30,301 nucleotides of DNA from positions 1 to 30,301 of IMG/VR virus record IMGVR_UViG_3300025872_000209, one strand, 5' to 3'. Below the pieces are notes generated by a model. It worked only from the letters and a program-made list of their open reading frames with translations. It was not told the origin of the DNA and did no database searches. Made by a program: the position numbers and the translations under genes. The stretch's first letter is position 1. The number at the start of each line of letters is the position of its first letter. Below, piece after piece: positions 1 through 6,253 of the stretch. The DNA comes from a virus.

Positions 1-808
1 GGATTTTTTCCTGATGAGTTTTTATACTCTGATCAAAGTCCATCTCTTTAAAACTGGTGTCCGTAATCTTTTGCGGCTTCAATCCCGAATCCAGGATAAC
101 CGGACGACGACCACCTACTTTAGGATTGTACTTTTGCTGCCAGTACTGAATTGTGCGCTCTTTGGCTATGGTCGATAATGTATTTTCAGTAGTTAGAACC
201 ATACCAAACACAGCACCGTTTTCAAAAAATGCATCCTGAAACTGTTCCATGTTGTAGAGTGTACGAACCGAACGCTGTGCACTTTCCAGCCTGCTCGAAC
301 CACGGTAGATACTCTCCGAACTTAAATCTTTAAGCGAGAATACCTCCGATTCCTTGAAGTCTACCAATCCGTTGTATCGGTAGCCACGAATAAACGTTTT
401 TTCATCGGTGAGTATTTCTACCTTGCTAGCGGGCAGGTGGTAGAGAAATGTACCGTCGTAGTGTACGAACACATTACCCTCTAGCAAAAAGTCAGTAAAT
501 ATGTTCTTGCGAAAATCTTGTGCCGATTGGTAGGGGTTGGGTCTGTAGTTGAGTAGTGTACTTAATGACTTTTGACGAGTACCTACAACTACACCCTCGT
601 ACAGCTTGTCCTTGACGTCATAGTCCAAGCTGGCGCAAGCGCTTACAATGAGGTTAACACCACGATTAACCATCTCAACACGCTTGAATGCTTGCTGATA
701 GGTAATTGGCGCAGTGGTACCAACCATGGTACCTTCTTCCTGCGCTATTCTAACCTGTGCAGGATTAAGTTTCCAGCGCAAGTCACTAAAAAATTCTTTT
801 ATTCCCAC
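1..808 (-). CDS. phage portal protein, N-terminal part (runs off window)
   Basis: I read this frame directly. A GTG start (806-808) follows GGAG eight bases upstream, and the frame stays open to base 1, giving 269 codons. The portal is the dodecameric ring at the capsid vertex through which DNA is pumped, and it docks TerL. The sequence fits the HK97/PF04860-type portal family: RGVNLIVSACASLDYDV near residue 44, the NYRPNPYQSAQDFRKNI segment, LLEGNVFVHYDG, and GSSRLESAQRSVRTLYNMEQ followed by FFENGAVFGMVLTT (stem/wing region). It is the last gene of a TerS-TerL-HNH-portal run and overlaps the HNH gene by 23 bases, so the two are probably translationally coupled. The C-terminus lies outside the window. 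The family call is from recalled motifs, not a search. Confidence 0.88.
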   Translation of the reverse strand, partial: MGIKEFFSDLRWKLNPAQVRIAQEEGTMVGTTAPITYQQAFKRVEMVNRGVNLIVSACASLDYDVKDKLYEGVVVGTRQKSLSTLLNYRPNPYQSAQDFRKNIFTDFLLEGNVFVHYDGTFLYHLPASKVEILTDEKTFIRGYRYNGLVDFKESEVFSLKDLSSESIYRGSSRLESAQRSVRTLYNMEQFQDAFFENGAVFGMVLTTENTLSTIAKERTIQYWQQKYNPKVGGRRPVILDSGLKPQKITDTSFKEMDFDQSIKTHQEKI

Positions 809-1244
809 GGTTATCTCCACTGGTAAACTCACTAAACGGAGATCCCCAGCTAGGCTGCTTTAGCACTTCTCCACTCTGTTTCTGGCGTTGCAGTTCTAAC
901 CAAGATTGCTGCTTACTAGCAGTACCCAGACCGGGCGCTTTGCCAAATATCTGGTGTAACCTGACGTGGTGTGGATTACATAGTGTATACACTAGTTCGT
1001 ACAGCTCACGGCGATGCTCACTAATGAACTGGTCCCGTACCGCCAACACACTCTCATCCGTATCCAGCTGGATGCCCAGTTGTTGGCACCACTGTTCTAG
1101 GAGTAGGGTAATACTGTGGGTATGGTGTAGTTCAAGGTCTTGGTTAGTTCCGCAAACCCAGCACTTAGATTGCTTCTCGTAAGCACCCTTGGCACGGTCT
1201 CGGATCCATTTTACAGGTATACGTTTTTGAGTATTTTTTGCCAT
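786..1244 (-). CDS. HNH-type endonuclease
   Basis: 152-residue protein with a CWVCG knuckle near residue 28, ELHHTHS (histidine pair of a beta-beta-alpha-metal fold) near 38, and LCNPHHVRLHQIFGK near 88. This CxxC...HH...N..H order matches HNH nucleases. HNH genes next to terminase are common in tailed phages, and several act with TerL in cleavage of packaged DNA; that role here is inference from position. No Shine-Dalgarno precedes the ATG. The promoter -10 ends about 10 bases upstream, so the message is probably leaderless. A selfish homing nuclease is the alternative, but the compact overlap with the portal gene argues for an integrated function. Confidence 0.75.
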   Translation of the reverse strand: MAKNTQKRIPVKWIRDRAKGAYEKQSKCWVCGTNQDLELHHTHSITLLLEQWCQQLGIQLDTDESVLAVRDQFISEHRRELYELVYTLCNPHHVRLHQIFGKAPGLGTASKQQSWLELQRQKQSGEVLKQPSWGSPFSEFTSGDNRGNKRIF

Positions 1245-1253
1245 AATGTTAGT

Positions 1254-1282
1254 ATTATACCACCGGGGCAGTACATAGTCAA
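1254..1282 (-). promoter_or_regulatory. sigma70-type promoter of HNH-portal
   Basis: On the minus strand TTGACT, 17 bases, then TATAAT. The expected start (about 1247) lies three bases before the ATG at 1244, so transcript and reading frame would begin almost together. Confidence 0.75.
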
Positions 1283-1315
1283 TGTGGTAATTTTACCAGC
1301 CTTAGAATTTTAAAG

Positions 1316-1344
1316 TTGACACACTAGCTCAGTTATAGTATAAT
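1316..1344 (+). promoter_or_regulatory. perfect consensus promoter facing into terL antisense
   Basis: TTGACA (1316-1321), 17-bp spacer, TATAAT (1339-1344), all twelve consensus bases present. It points rightwards, into the 3' end of terL on the opposite strand, where no plus-strand gene exists. It would make an antisense transcript of the packaging genes. Confidence 0.7.
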
Positions 1345-1346
1345 AG

Positions 1347-2660
1347 TTATCTAGTAAACGAGTAGAGACAGTAGCGGAGTGCGTCCATAAGGTGTGAATA
1401 CCGATCATGCTTAGGCTTTTCCTTAGTCAAACCCTCACGATCATCCCACTTGTACTGGTTGAGTGCTTCGATGGTTTTGGTACAACTAGGATCTACCCAT
1501 AGTTTACCCTGTGCAACCAGTGTTTGCACATAAGCGATACCTGGTAACACATCTTTTTTGGCACGAACTGTGGGAATATCGTACTGATAGGCAAGGTCTT
1601 GGGCAAATTGTGCTGCTGCCGAATCTATAAAGATCAGCTCGATCCCAAACTCGTCGGCTAGGGTTTTAATTTGGCCCGCATGGTATTCAGTAGTCTGCTC
1701 TGCCTCCTCATACTCACGTATAACCCAGAATTTATCCTCGCCCGCATCACGTGGATCTGGTAAGTAGGCTACTACTAGAAACGCGGTAGGATCACGATAG
1801 CCCGGATCGCAGCCGGCCAGAAATTGAGTACTCTGATCCTCTTGCAACTTAGGGTCCCAAGTCTGTACCGAATTGTCGTGCAGCTCATAAATCTGACCCT
1901 CAAATGTGGTAAATGATGCTAAGTACTCCTGCTCAAACTCCTGCTTTGACATCGATCTACGGGCTTCTTCAATGTCCTTGGGGCTCATACGGGGATTTTC
2001 TTCATAATCTGCCCAGAGTGAACACCACTCGGGAAATTCTGGGGAGAACCCACGATCCCAGAATCGTGAAAACCAGTTTTGCTTGCCACGAGGAGTTGAA
2101 ATAAATATAGCCTTAGCATCTGTCCTGTCTAGGGTCGGTCTGAGCTGAATGTTAAACGCCTCCTCGCCACCGTCACCGAGCGCAGCCTCGTCAAAGAGTA
2201 TGAGCTGGTACGAGCGGCCAACGGTTGAGTCTACAGTCGACAAGCTACCCATACGTACCGTCGACCCGTTTGAGAGCTCAATTACACGATCTTTTAGGTT
2301 ATCACGCTCTACCTCTAGTTCAAAGTGCTTGATAAACCTGCGCTGCAGTTCGAATGAAATTGAGCTTAAGTTGTAGTTGGGTGAAATTACTAGGACATTG
2401 CAGTTTGGCACTAGGCTTACAAGTTGCGCGATAATATTTGCGATGTAGGTTTTGCCTAGGCGACGTGCTAGTGCCGCTACAACAAAACGGTATTGGGGAT
2501 TGTTGATGGCATTGATTAGTGCCAGTTGCGCGCGGTTGAGCTGATCCCATGCTCCGATGAGCTTGAGATAGTTTTCGATAGGCAGTTTAATAAATCGGGT
2601 ATGTGGGTCGAATTCTTGAATACCGTCCCACTCTACGTCGGGTCTCGACACTTTAAGCAA
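1347..2660 (-). CDS. terL: terminase large subunit
   Basis: 437-residue packaging motor and nuclease, a normal family length. ATPase domain: Walker A LARRLGKT (residues 64-71, R-rich variant usual in TerL), Walker B LILFDEA (153-159, catalytic E at the end), and coupling motif ISTPRGK (187-193). RNase H-like nuclease domain: D285 in AGCDPGYRDPTA, D346 in LIFIDSAA, and D425 in HLMDALRY form the expected three-acid metal site. It would cut and translocate concatemeric DNA into the prohead at the portal. Its ATG overlaps the end of the small-subunit gene by 8 bases. Fold and motifs are complete, so it is probably active. Confidence 0.96.
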   Translation of the reverse strand: MLKVSRPDVEWDGIQEFDPHTRFIKLPIENYLKLIGAWDQLNRAQLALINAINNPQYRFVVAALARRLGKTYIANIIAQLVSLVPNCNVLVISPNYNLSSISFELQRRFIKHFELEVERDNLKDRVIELSNGSTVRMGSLSTVDSTVGRSYQLILFDEAALGDGGEEAFNIQLRPTLDRTDAKAIFISTPRGKQNWFSRFWDRGFSPEFPEWCSLWADYEENPRMSPKDIEEARRSMSKQEFEQEYLASFTTFEGQIYELHDNSVQTWDPKLQEDQSTQFLAGCDPGYRDPTAFLVVAYLPDPRDAGEDKFWVIREYEEAEQTTEYHAGQIKTLADEFGIELIFIDSAAAQFAQDLAYQYDIPTVRAKKDVLPGIAYVQTLVAQGKLWVDPSCTKTIEALNQYKWDDREGLTKEKPKHDRYSHLMDALRYCLYSFTR

Positions 2661-3120
2661 GTTTGTCTCCCAGCAATTTCTGGATTAGCTGCCCATAACG
2701 GGTACCGTCACCACCCTCATTAATCTGCACATTAACCTGATTTTTGGGTCCGCCGGCTCGGAGTTTCTCCAACTGAATTTCACGGTCTAGCAACTCCATT
2801 GACATTTTGTGGCTCAGGGCTAATAGTTCACTAATATCCTTAGTGGAGCCCGTTTGCGACTCCTCCAGCTCTTGAAACTTTTGACTAATAAGTGCGTCCA
2901 TGGCACGGCGCATGCGGAATCGGTTGTTGAAGCCTAAGTCGAAGAACACCTGATTGATGTAGGATTTAACATCTGGACGCTTTAGGATCTGAGCAACGTC
3001 GTGGGGGTCGAGCTGGAGTACCTGTGCCACTTCTTGGGTGTTTTGGTGCTCTAGGTACAAGTTGGCCACCTCGAGTAACTCAGGTGAAATTTGTATGGTA
3101 TCGGTGGGTAGTTGGTTCAT
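2653..3120 (-). CDS. terS: probable terminase small subunit
   Basis: 155 residues from the ATG at 3118-3120, chosen because AGGA sits about 8 bases upstream; a longer frame from 3213 would run back over the promoter. The N-terminal half (SPELLEVANLYLEHQNTQEVAQVLQL...) looks like a helix-turn-helix that would recognise the packaging site. The middle (GFNNRFRMRRAMDALISQKFQELEES) and the following charged helix fit an oligomerisation region. The role is inferred from its place immediately upstream of, and overlapping, terL. TerS sequences are poorly conserved, so this rests mostly on synteny. Confidence 0.7.
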   Translation of the reverse strand: MNQLPTDTIQISPELLEVANLYLEHQNTQEVAQVLQLDPHDVAQILKRPDVKSYINQVFFDLGFNNRFRMRRAMDALISQKFQELEESQTGSTKDISELLALSHKMSMELLDREIQLEKLRAGGPKNQVNVQINEGGDGTRYGQLIQKLLGDKLA

Positions 3121-3141
3121 GGTGATCCTGTAGTTTTTTAA

Positions 3142-3171
3142 AGTGTAACACACTTGGCGGTTTAGGGTCAA
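3142..3171 (-). promoter_or_regulatory. promoter of packaging operon
   Basis: Minus strand TTGACC (3166-3171) and TACACT (3142-3147) with an 18-bp spacer. The -35 begins the motif TTGACCCTAAA, also seen in the promoters at 19139 and 29112. It would start about 15 bases before the TerS ATG. Confidence 0.5.
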
Positions 3172-3244
3172 TGGGTAAATTTTTACTGGTGTTACACGCG
3201 TGGGTGGGCGCACAGATTTTTTGGTTTGTCAAGTCAAAAAACCG

Positions 3245-3270
3245 CCCTGTGATGTTATAACATCACAGGG
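3245..3270. repeat. 26-bp perfect palindrome, GTTATAAC core
   Basis: CCCTGTGATGTTA followed by its exact reverse complement. The inner 18 bases GTGATGTTATAACATCAC recur twice at 7589-7633, and a degenerate relative lies at 5986-6007. It sits between the divergent packaging and early regions. It could be an operator or, as RNA, an 11-bp hairpin with TATA loop that separates transcription units. Confidence 0.75.
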
Positions 3271-3279
3271 CCTGGCGCT

Positions 3280-3298
3280 GTTACAAATTGTTACAATT
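3280..3298. repeat. TTGTAAC-type repeat, inverted copy
   Basis: GTTACAAATTGTTACAATT is the reverse complement of the repeat at 4140-4160, 6096-6116 and 8299-8317. It directly follows GGCCTGGCGC, a remnant of the intergenic module found downstream of the plus-strand genes. Confidence 0.65.
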
Positions 3299-3304
3299 CT
3301 CCCA

Positions 3305-3332
3305 TTGCACCTGGGCGCAAGGCGTGTATAAT
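3305..3332 (+). promoter_or_regulatory. promoter for 3358 cassette
   Basis: TTGCAC, 16-bp spacer, TATAAT followed by TAGCACA. The expected start near 3339 gives an ~18-base leader containing GAGGA before the ATG at 3358. Confidence 0.65.
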
Positions 3333-3357
3333 TAGCACATAGCAACTGAGGAACACC

Positions 3358-3510
3358 ATGCGGAACACCTACACAATTAGTTACTACTTGCAAGGCAAGC
3401 AAGGCTCTGTTACACTACAGGCTCAAAGCGAGGATGATGCTTGCCATCAGGTTAAGGCAATGCACAAGGGTTGCCGTATCTTTCACGTTCTGAATTACAA
3501 TCTTTATTGA
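3358..3510 (+). CDS. small hypothetical protein (50 aa)
   Basis: Begins MRNTYTISYYLQGKQGSVTL and ends IFHVLNYNLY. A GAGGA ribosome site lies 5-9 bases before the ATG and a promoter directly upstream. The middle (QSEDDACHQVKAMHKGC) looks like a small alternating strand-helix fold. No family recognised. First gene of a three-gene cassette with 3523 and 3711. Confidence 0.75.
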   Translation: MRNTYTISYYLQGKQGSVTLQAQSEDDACHQVKAMHKGCRIFHVLNYNLY

Positions 3511-3522
3511 TAGGGGTTTGCA

Positions 3523-3708
3523 ATGAAAAGCATTCTAGGATTCGCGCTGGTTCTGCTCTCGATTGTGTTGCTTGCTGCGGTTGCTGGCGGGCTTGACCAG
3601 ATACCCGCGACGGGTTCTGTGATATACTGGTTCGCCAGCGTAATGCTTGCGCTTGCTGGCATTGCATCAGGTTTGCTTGGAATTTCGTTCATTGAAAAAG
3701 GGGAATAA
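3523..3708 (+). CDS. small membrane protein (61 aa)
   Basis: Two hydrophobic helices (about residues 4-22 and 34-56) joined by GGLDQIPATGS, ending in the charged tail FIEKGE. AGGGG lies at good spacing before the ATG. It sits two bases ahead of the HTH-like gene at 3711. Inner-membrane placement is likely; the function is unknown. Confidence 0.75.
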   Translation: MKSILGFALVLLSIVLLAAVAGGLDQIPATGSVIYWFASVMLALAGIASGLLGISFIEKGE

Positions 3709-3710
3709 AC

Positions 3711-4031
3711 ATGGCTGAAAAAACCGTAAACTACACCGAGGAACAAACCCTTAAACTTGTAGCCGATTACAAGGCTGGCGTACAGGTTGAGGAAATTGCC
3801 AAGGCAATGGGTAAATCCGTTCGGTCGATTGTTGCAAAACTGTCCCGTGAGGGCGTATACCAGAAAAAGGAATACACGACCAAAACGGGTGAGGCTCCCG
3901 TCAAAAAGGATGAGCACGCCGATGCAATCGGCAAGGCCTTGAACCTTTCGGAAGGGGATACCGATTCGCTTGCCAAGGCAAACAAGCGTGCGCTTGCTGC
4001 GATTGCGGAGTTTATCCGCAGCAAGGCGTAG
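3711..4031 (+). CDS. HTH-like putative DNA-binding protein, paralogue 1 of 4
   Basis: 106 residues with AGGGG at the ribosome site. The N-terminal half (NYTEEQTLKLVADYKAGVQV, then EEIAKAMGKSVRSIVAKLSREGVYQKK) has the shape of a trihelical HTH domain whose last helix SVRSIVAKLSREGVY is nearly invariant in the copies at 7827, 8730 and 9677(-). The C-terminal half (ADAIGKALNLSEGDTDSLAKANKRALAAI) is a second helical unit, also conserved in all four. I know similar small proteins from large myophages but no assigned function. A regulator of the palindrome- and promoter-rich intergenic modules is a reasonable guess, not shown. Confidence 0.8.
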   Translation: MAEKTVNYTEEQTLKLVADYKAGVQVEEIAKAMGKSVRSIVAKLSREGVYQKKEYTTKTGEAPVKKDEHADAIGKALNLSEGDTDSLAKANKRALAAIAEFIRSKA

Positions 4032-4041
4032 CACACTACGG

Positions 4042-4095
4042 CTCGGGGCGCAAGCCCCGAGGCCTGGCAGCGTGTTGTATTTTTACAACACGCTG
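4042..4095 (+). terminator. two stacked hairpins after HTH paralogue 1
   Basis: First stem CTCGGGGC/GCCCCGAG with a GCAA loop (4042-4061). Second stem CAGCGTGTTGTA/TACAACACGCTG with a TTTT loop (4068-4095). There is no U-tract, so classic intrinsic termination is not certain; they could equally be 3'-end protectors. Confidence 0.5.
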
Positions 4096-4133
4096 GCGCC
4101 AAAATTATATCATATAATTTTGGCCCGTGTCAA
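4095..4133 (-). promoter_or_regulatory. antisense promoter cap A
   Basis: Minus strand TTGACA (4128-4133), 18-bp spacer, TATAAT (4104-4109), then GGCGCC (4095-4100). The spacer and -10 form a near-perfect AT palindrome (AAAATTATAT, CAT, ATAATTTT). It faces left into the gene that ends at 4031. Sister elements are at 4882, 6053, 7640, 8256 and 9523. Confidence 0.65.
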
Positions 4134-4139
4134 GCGTTT

Positions 4140-4160
4140 AATTGTAACAATTTGTAACAG
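4140..4160. repeat. TTGTAACAA direct-repeat pair
   Basis: AATTGTAACAATTTGTAACAG contains TTGTAACA twice, 10 bases apart, and lies just beyond antisense promoter cap A. It recurs at 6096-6116 and 8299-8317. Confidence 0.6.
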
Positions 4161-4202
4161 CGTGGTTTTTTGGTCACTAGGGTTTTCCTTATATGCTCTG
4201 GG

Positions 4203-4230
4203 TTGCACAACCCCAAAAAACCTGTATAAT
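4203..4230 (+). promoter_or_regulatory. promoter for 4262-4846 pair
   Basis: TTGCAC, 16-bp spacer, TATAAT. The start near 4237 leaves a leader carrying AAGGAAACC before the ATG at 4262. This excludes the upstream in-frame ATGs at 4193 and 4238. Confidence 0.65.
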
Positions 4231-4261
4231 TCTCTACATGGACACAACACAAGGAAACCAA

Positions 4262-4492
4262 ATGATGAATGATCCGCAAATGATAGTTGACCATGCCATG
4301 CAGTGTGGCGCGATTTGGGCTGGCATTGATAACCTTGCATTGCACAAGGAGCGCAAGGCTGTTGCAATTTCATTCCCACACGCACACGATGCCGAGGAAT
4401 TCGTGTATCATGTATGGCATTGGTTGGACGATCATGGTTTCGAGGGTTTGCAAGTAACCCATGACGAAGAATTTGTGTTGGTCTGGCTCTGA
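4262..4492 (+). CDS. hypothetical acidic protein (76 aa)
   Basis: Starts MMNDPQMIVDHAMQCGAIW; AAGGAAACC precedes the paired ATGs (4262 or 4265). Rich in His, Asp and Glu (FPHAHDAEEFVYHVWHWLDDHGF). No family recognised. Followed after 24 bases by the 4517 gene, with which it shares a promoter. Confidence 0.7.
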   Translation: MMNDPQMIVDHAMQCGAIWAGIDNLALHKERKAVAISFPHAHDAEEFVYHVWHWLDDHGFEGLQVTHDEEFVLVWL

Positions 4493-4516
4493 AACTTAAC
4501 CTTAAAGGGGTTTATC

Positions 4517-4846
4517 ATGAAAAAATGGGATCAGGTTTTGCGTCGTAATCTTCTGTCCGACCTTGAGGGCGAAGGTGGCTCGCTGGTTTATGATGTTGAG
4601 GAAGGTATCACGGTTGCGGTTCGCCCCAGTGTGCCTGAATCATGGAGCCGGAATTCCGTGAACTGGGTTAAAATTGCGGTTGCCTATTGTGCAGACTTCG
4701 ATGCCTATGATCCTGTCAAGGGTGAGATTCTGGCAATGGAGCGAGCCTTTCAAGGCGAAACGGTTTCGTTTCCCCGTATGCCCGGAGAAACTACGCTGGA
4801 AGTTGCCCTTAACTTTTTGCGATTTGTCAAGGGTGACGTAAACTAG
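4517..4846 (+). CDS. hypothetical protein (109 aa)
   Basis: Strong AAAGGGG ribosome site. The sequence alternates strands and short helices (LVYDVEEGITVAVRPSVPESW, NWVKIAVAYCADFDAY) and ends RFVKGDVN. No known motif; soluble and acidic. It is the last gene of its cassette and is followed at once by a 13-bp hairpin and antisense promoter cap B. Confidence 0.75.
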   Translation: MKKWDQVLRRNLLSDLEGEGGSLVYDVEEGITVAVRPSVPESWSRNSVNWVKIAVAYCADFDAYDPVKGEILAMERAFQGETVSFPRMPGETTLEVALNFLRFVKGDVN

Positions 4847-4853
4847 GGTAAAC

Positions 4854-4883
4854 CCCAGGTGTTGCGTAGGCGCAACACCTGGG
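4854..4883 (+). terminator. 13-bp perfect hairpin, TAGG loop
   Basis: CCCAGGTGTTGCG / CGCAACACCTGGG around a four-base loop, directly after the gene ending at 4846 and running into GGCGCC of cap B. No U-tract. Confidence 0.5.
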
Positions 4884-4918
4884 CGCCAATTTTATCATAT
4901 AAAATTGGCGGGTGTCAA
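4882..4918 (-). promoter_or_regulatory. antisense promoter cap B
   Basis: Minus strand TTGACA (4913-4918), 18-bp spacer, TAAAAT (4889-4894), GGCGCC (4882-4887). Arms CCAATTTTAT/ATAAAATTGG change in a compensated way relative to cap A. It faces the 3' end of the 4517 gene. Confidence 0.6.
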
Positions 4919-4985
4919 GGGGTTTTGCAAAAAATTTTTTCTATGGGCGTGCGCGTGTCGATTAAAAAATACAATAAAACCTGGC

Positions 4986-5014
4986 TTGCACTAGACGCAA
5001 TTTTCCTGTACTAT
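4986..5014 (+). promoter_or_regulatory. promoter for 5021-5954 operon
   Basis: TTGCAC, 17-bp spacer, TACTAT. Seven bases after the -10 comes the A of the ATG at 5021, so the mRNA is predicted to be leaderless. Confidence 0.6.
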
Positions 5015-5020
5015 TAGCAC

Positions 5021-5365
5021 ATGGACACTTTCAACCCTCTGCTAAAACCGTGGCGCATCGCGTGTGGCGTGTGGCCGGAACTGGAAGCGCATAAGCCTCC
5101 GACCTTCAAAATCTCGGAACGGTTAACCCGTACTGCCGGAATGTGCTACCCGGAATCCGGCGAGATTATTCTTTCCGGCCCCTACTTGCGCGAATACCGG
5201 CGTGAGATGATGGGCGAAATTCTCACCCATGAGACTGCACATTATATAGACTACTGCCTGAACGGATGGAAAAAATATAAGCGGCATCACGGCAAACCGT
5301 GGCAGGAAATCATGTATACTCTAGGGTATGAACCGAAACCTTTTCACACAATGGAATTGAAATAA
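5021..5365 (+). CDS. SprT-like zinc metallopeptidase
   Basis: 114 residues containing HETAHYID (residues 70-77), the HExxH zinc-peptidase signature, then KRHHGKPWQEIM (H90), matching the spaced third ligand and the H-G-x-x-W pattern of SprT-like proteins. Those proteases (host SprT, eukaryotic Spartan) act on DNA- or protein-linked substrates; the phage substrate is unknown. No Shine-Dalgarno lies before the ATG; the start coincides with the predicted transcription start. It overlaps the following HAD gene by one base (TAATG). A second relative, with a different fold surround, is at 7206. Confidence 0.75.
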   Translation: MDTFNPLLKPWRIACGVWPELEAHKPPTFKISERLTRTAGMCYPESGEIILSGPYLREYRREMMGEILTHETAHYIDYCLNGWKKYKRHHGKPWQEIMYTLGYEPKPFHTMELK

Positions 5366-5838
5366 TGGCAATCAAGCGTATCAGAATTTACGACATGGAT
5401 GGAACCATTGTATGCTCGCTTCATCGATACCGGACGGTTATCGATGAGCGTGGCGAGCGTATCGACCTAGACTATTGGCGCGAGAATGAATATCGCGCGC
5501 TTGACGATTCACTGCTACCGCTGGCCGAACAATATCGCGCAGACCTTGCCGATTCTGAAACTTATACCATCATTGCCACTGCGCGCGTACTAGGTGAACC
5601 CGATATGCAATTTATCCGCGACACTCTAGGCGAACCCGATTATATCGTTTCCAGAAAACAGGGCGACACTCAATCTGGCCGAACCCTGAAAATCGGTGGC
5701 CTAGCAAAGTTTTTCAACCTTGTCAATTTCCAGACCGATGACGTTGTTTTTTATGAGGATAATGTCGAATATCTCAAAGCCGTTTGTGACCGTTTCGGTA
5801 TCCGTGGCGTGTATATTCCAAGCAAGCAGGGGCATTGA
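5365..5838 (+). CDS. HAD-superfamily phosphatase
   Basis: 157 residues. Motif I YDMDGTI supplies nucleophile D10 and acid/base D12; motif II ATAR (T72); motif III lysine K109 in SGRTLKIGG; motif IV VFYEDNVEY (E131-D132). This is the minimal catalytic set of a HAD phosphohydrolase of the polynucleotide 3'-phosphatase/nucleotidase size class. It could trim phosphate ends of nucleic acid or nucleotides, but the substrate cannot be read from sequence. Start by TAATG coupling to the SprT-like gene; its own stop overlaps the next small gene (TGATG). Confidence 0.8.
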   Translation: MAIKRIRIYDMDGTIVCSLHRYRTVIDERGERIDLDYWRENEYRALDDSLLPLAEQYRADLADSETYTIIATARVLGEPDMQFIRDTLGEPDYIVSRKQGDTQSGRTLKIGGLAKFFNLVNFQTDDVVFYEDNVEYLKAVCDRFGIRGVYIPSKQGH

Positions 5839-5954
5839 TGAAAACTGCCTTTTGCCTGATTTTGATCGGGCACCTATTGACGGGTTCGCGGTATCGTGCT
5901 AGGGAGTACCTTGAGGAAGAACCTATAACGTGGCAATGGGTTGAGGGTGAATAG
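5838..5954 (+). CDS. 38-aa protein with hydrophobic N-terminus
   Basis: MKTAFCLILIGHLLTGS, then a charged tail ending ITWQWVEGE. The ATG overlaps the HAD stop codon (TGATG). The N-terminus could be a lipoprotein-like or Sec signal, or one short membrane helix. Its TAG is inside the terminator hairpin that follows. Confidence 0.55.
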   Translation: MKTAFCLILIGHLLTGSRYRAREYLEEEPITWQWVEGE

Positions 5955-5976
5955 GGGCATATGCCCCTATTATTTT
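5954..5976 (+). terminator. intrinsic terminator of 5021-5954 operon
   Basis: GGGGCATATGCCCC, a self-complementary stem, followed by TATTATTTT. Confidence 0.7.
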
Positions 5977-5985
5977 GCCCAGGCC

Positions 5986-6007
5986 ATGTTATGTTATAAC
6001 GTAACAT
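5986..6007. repeat. degenerate GTTATAAC palindrome
   Basis: ATGTTATGTTATAACGTAACAT is palindromic in 20 of 22 bases and shares the GTTATAAC core with 3245-3270 and 7589-7633. It occupies the same place in the intergenic module, after an AGGCC box. Confidence 0.55.
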
Positions 6008-6012
6008 TAAGA

Positions 6013-6028
6013 TGTTTCACATGAAACA
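6013..6028. promoter_or_regulatory. parS-like ParB-binding site
   Basis: TGTTTCACATGAAACA differs at one base from the chromosomal parS consensus TGTTTCACGTGAAACA. It lies in a 299-base gap without genes (5955-6253), between the GTTATAAC palindrome and cap C. No ParB gene is in this window. Confidence 0.55.
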
Positions 6029-6052
6029 ATGGTGTTGTATAAAAACCACGCG

Positions 6053-6089
6053 GGCGCCAATTTTACTAGTAAAATTGAGCCGGTGTCAA
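6053..6089 (-). promoter_or_regulatory. antisense promoter cap C
   Basis: Minus strand TTGACA (6084-6089), 18-bp spacer, TAAAAT (6060-6065), GGCGCC (6053-6058). Central AT palindrome is AATTTTACTAGTAAAATT. Faces the 5021-5954 operon. Confidence 0.6.
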
Positions 6090-6095
6090 GCACTA

Positions 6096-6116
6096 AATTG
6101 TAAATAATTGTAACAG
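6096..6116. repeat. TTGTAAC repeat
   Basis: AATTGTAAATAATTGTAACAG, a relative of 4140-4160, followed by GGCCTGG as in the other modules. Confidence 0.55.
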
Positions 6117-6168
6117 GCCTGGCCCCGTGTCGTTTTTTGTACACTAGGGTTTGCCCCTATAGAATTTT

Positions 6169-6197
6169 TTGCATGGGGCTGGATTGTGTGATAGAAT
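6169..6197 (+). promoter_or_regulatory. promoter for 6254-7550 operon
   Basis: TTGCAT, 17-bp spacer, TAGAAT. The leader contains AAAGGGT before the ATG at 6254. Confidence 0.5.
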
Positions 6198-6253
6198 CTG
6201 TTTGTGGCAATTGCCACGCGCGATTTCCGGCGCTTTCCGGTAAAGGGTAAATA

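Noticed and set aside
10-40. Second hammerhead core (CTGATGAG at bases 11-18)
   Set aside because: It lacks the downstream GAAA and a GUC-containing partner strand, and it is inside the portal gene.
1316-1344. Engineered synthetic promoter contamination
   Set aside because: The sequence resembles a well-known synthetic consensus promoter, but it differs in several spacer bases and lies in continuous phage sequence with similar natural promoters elsewhere.
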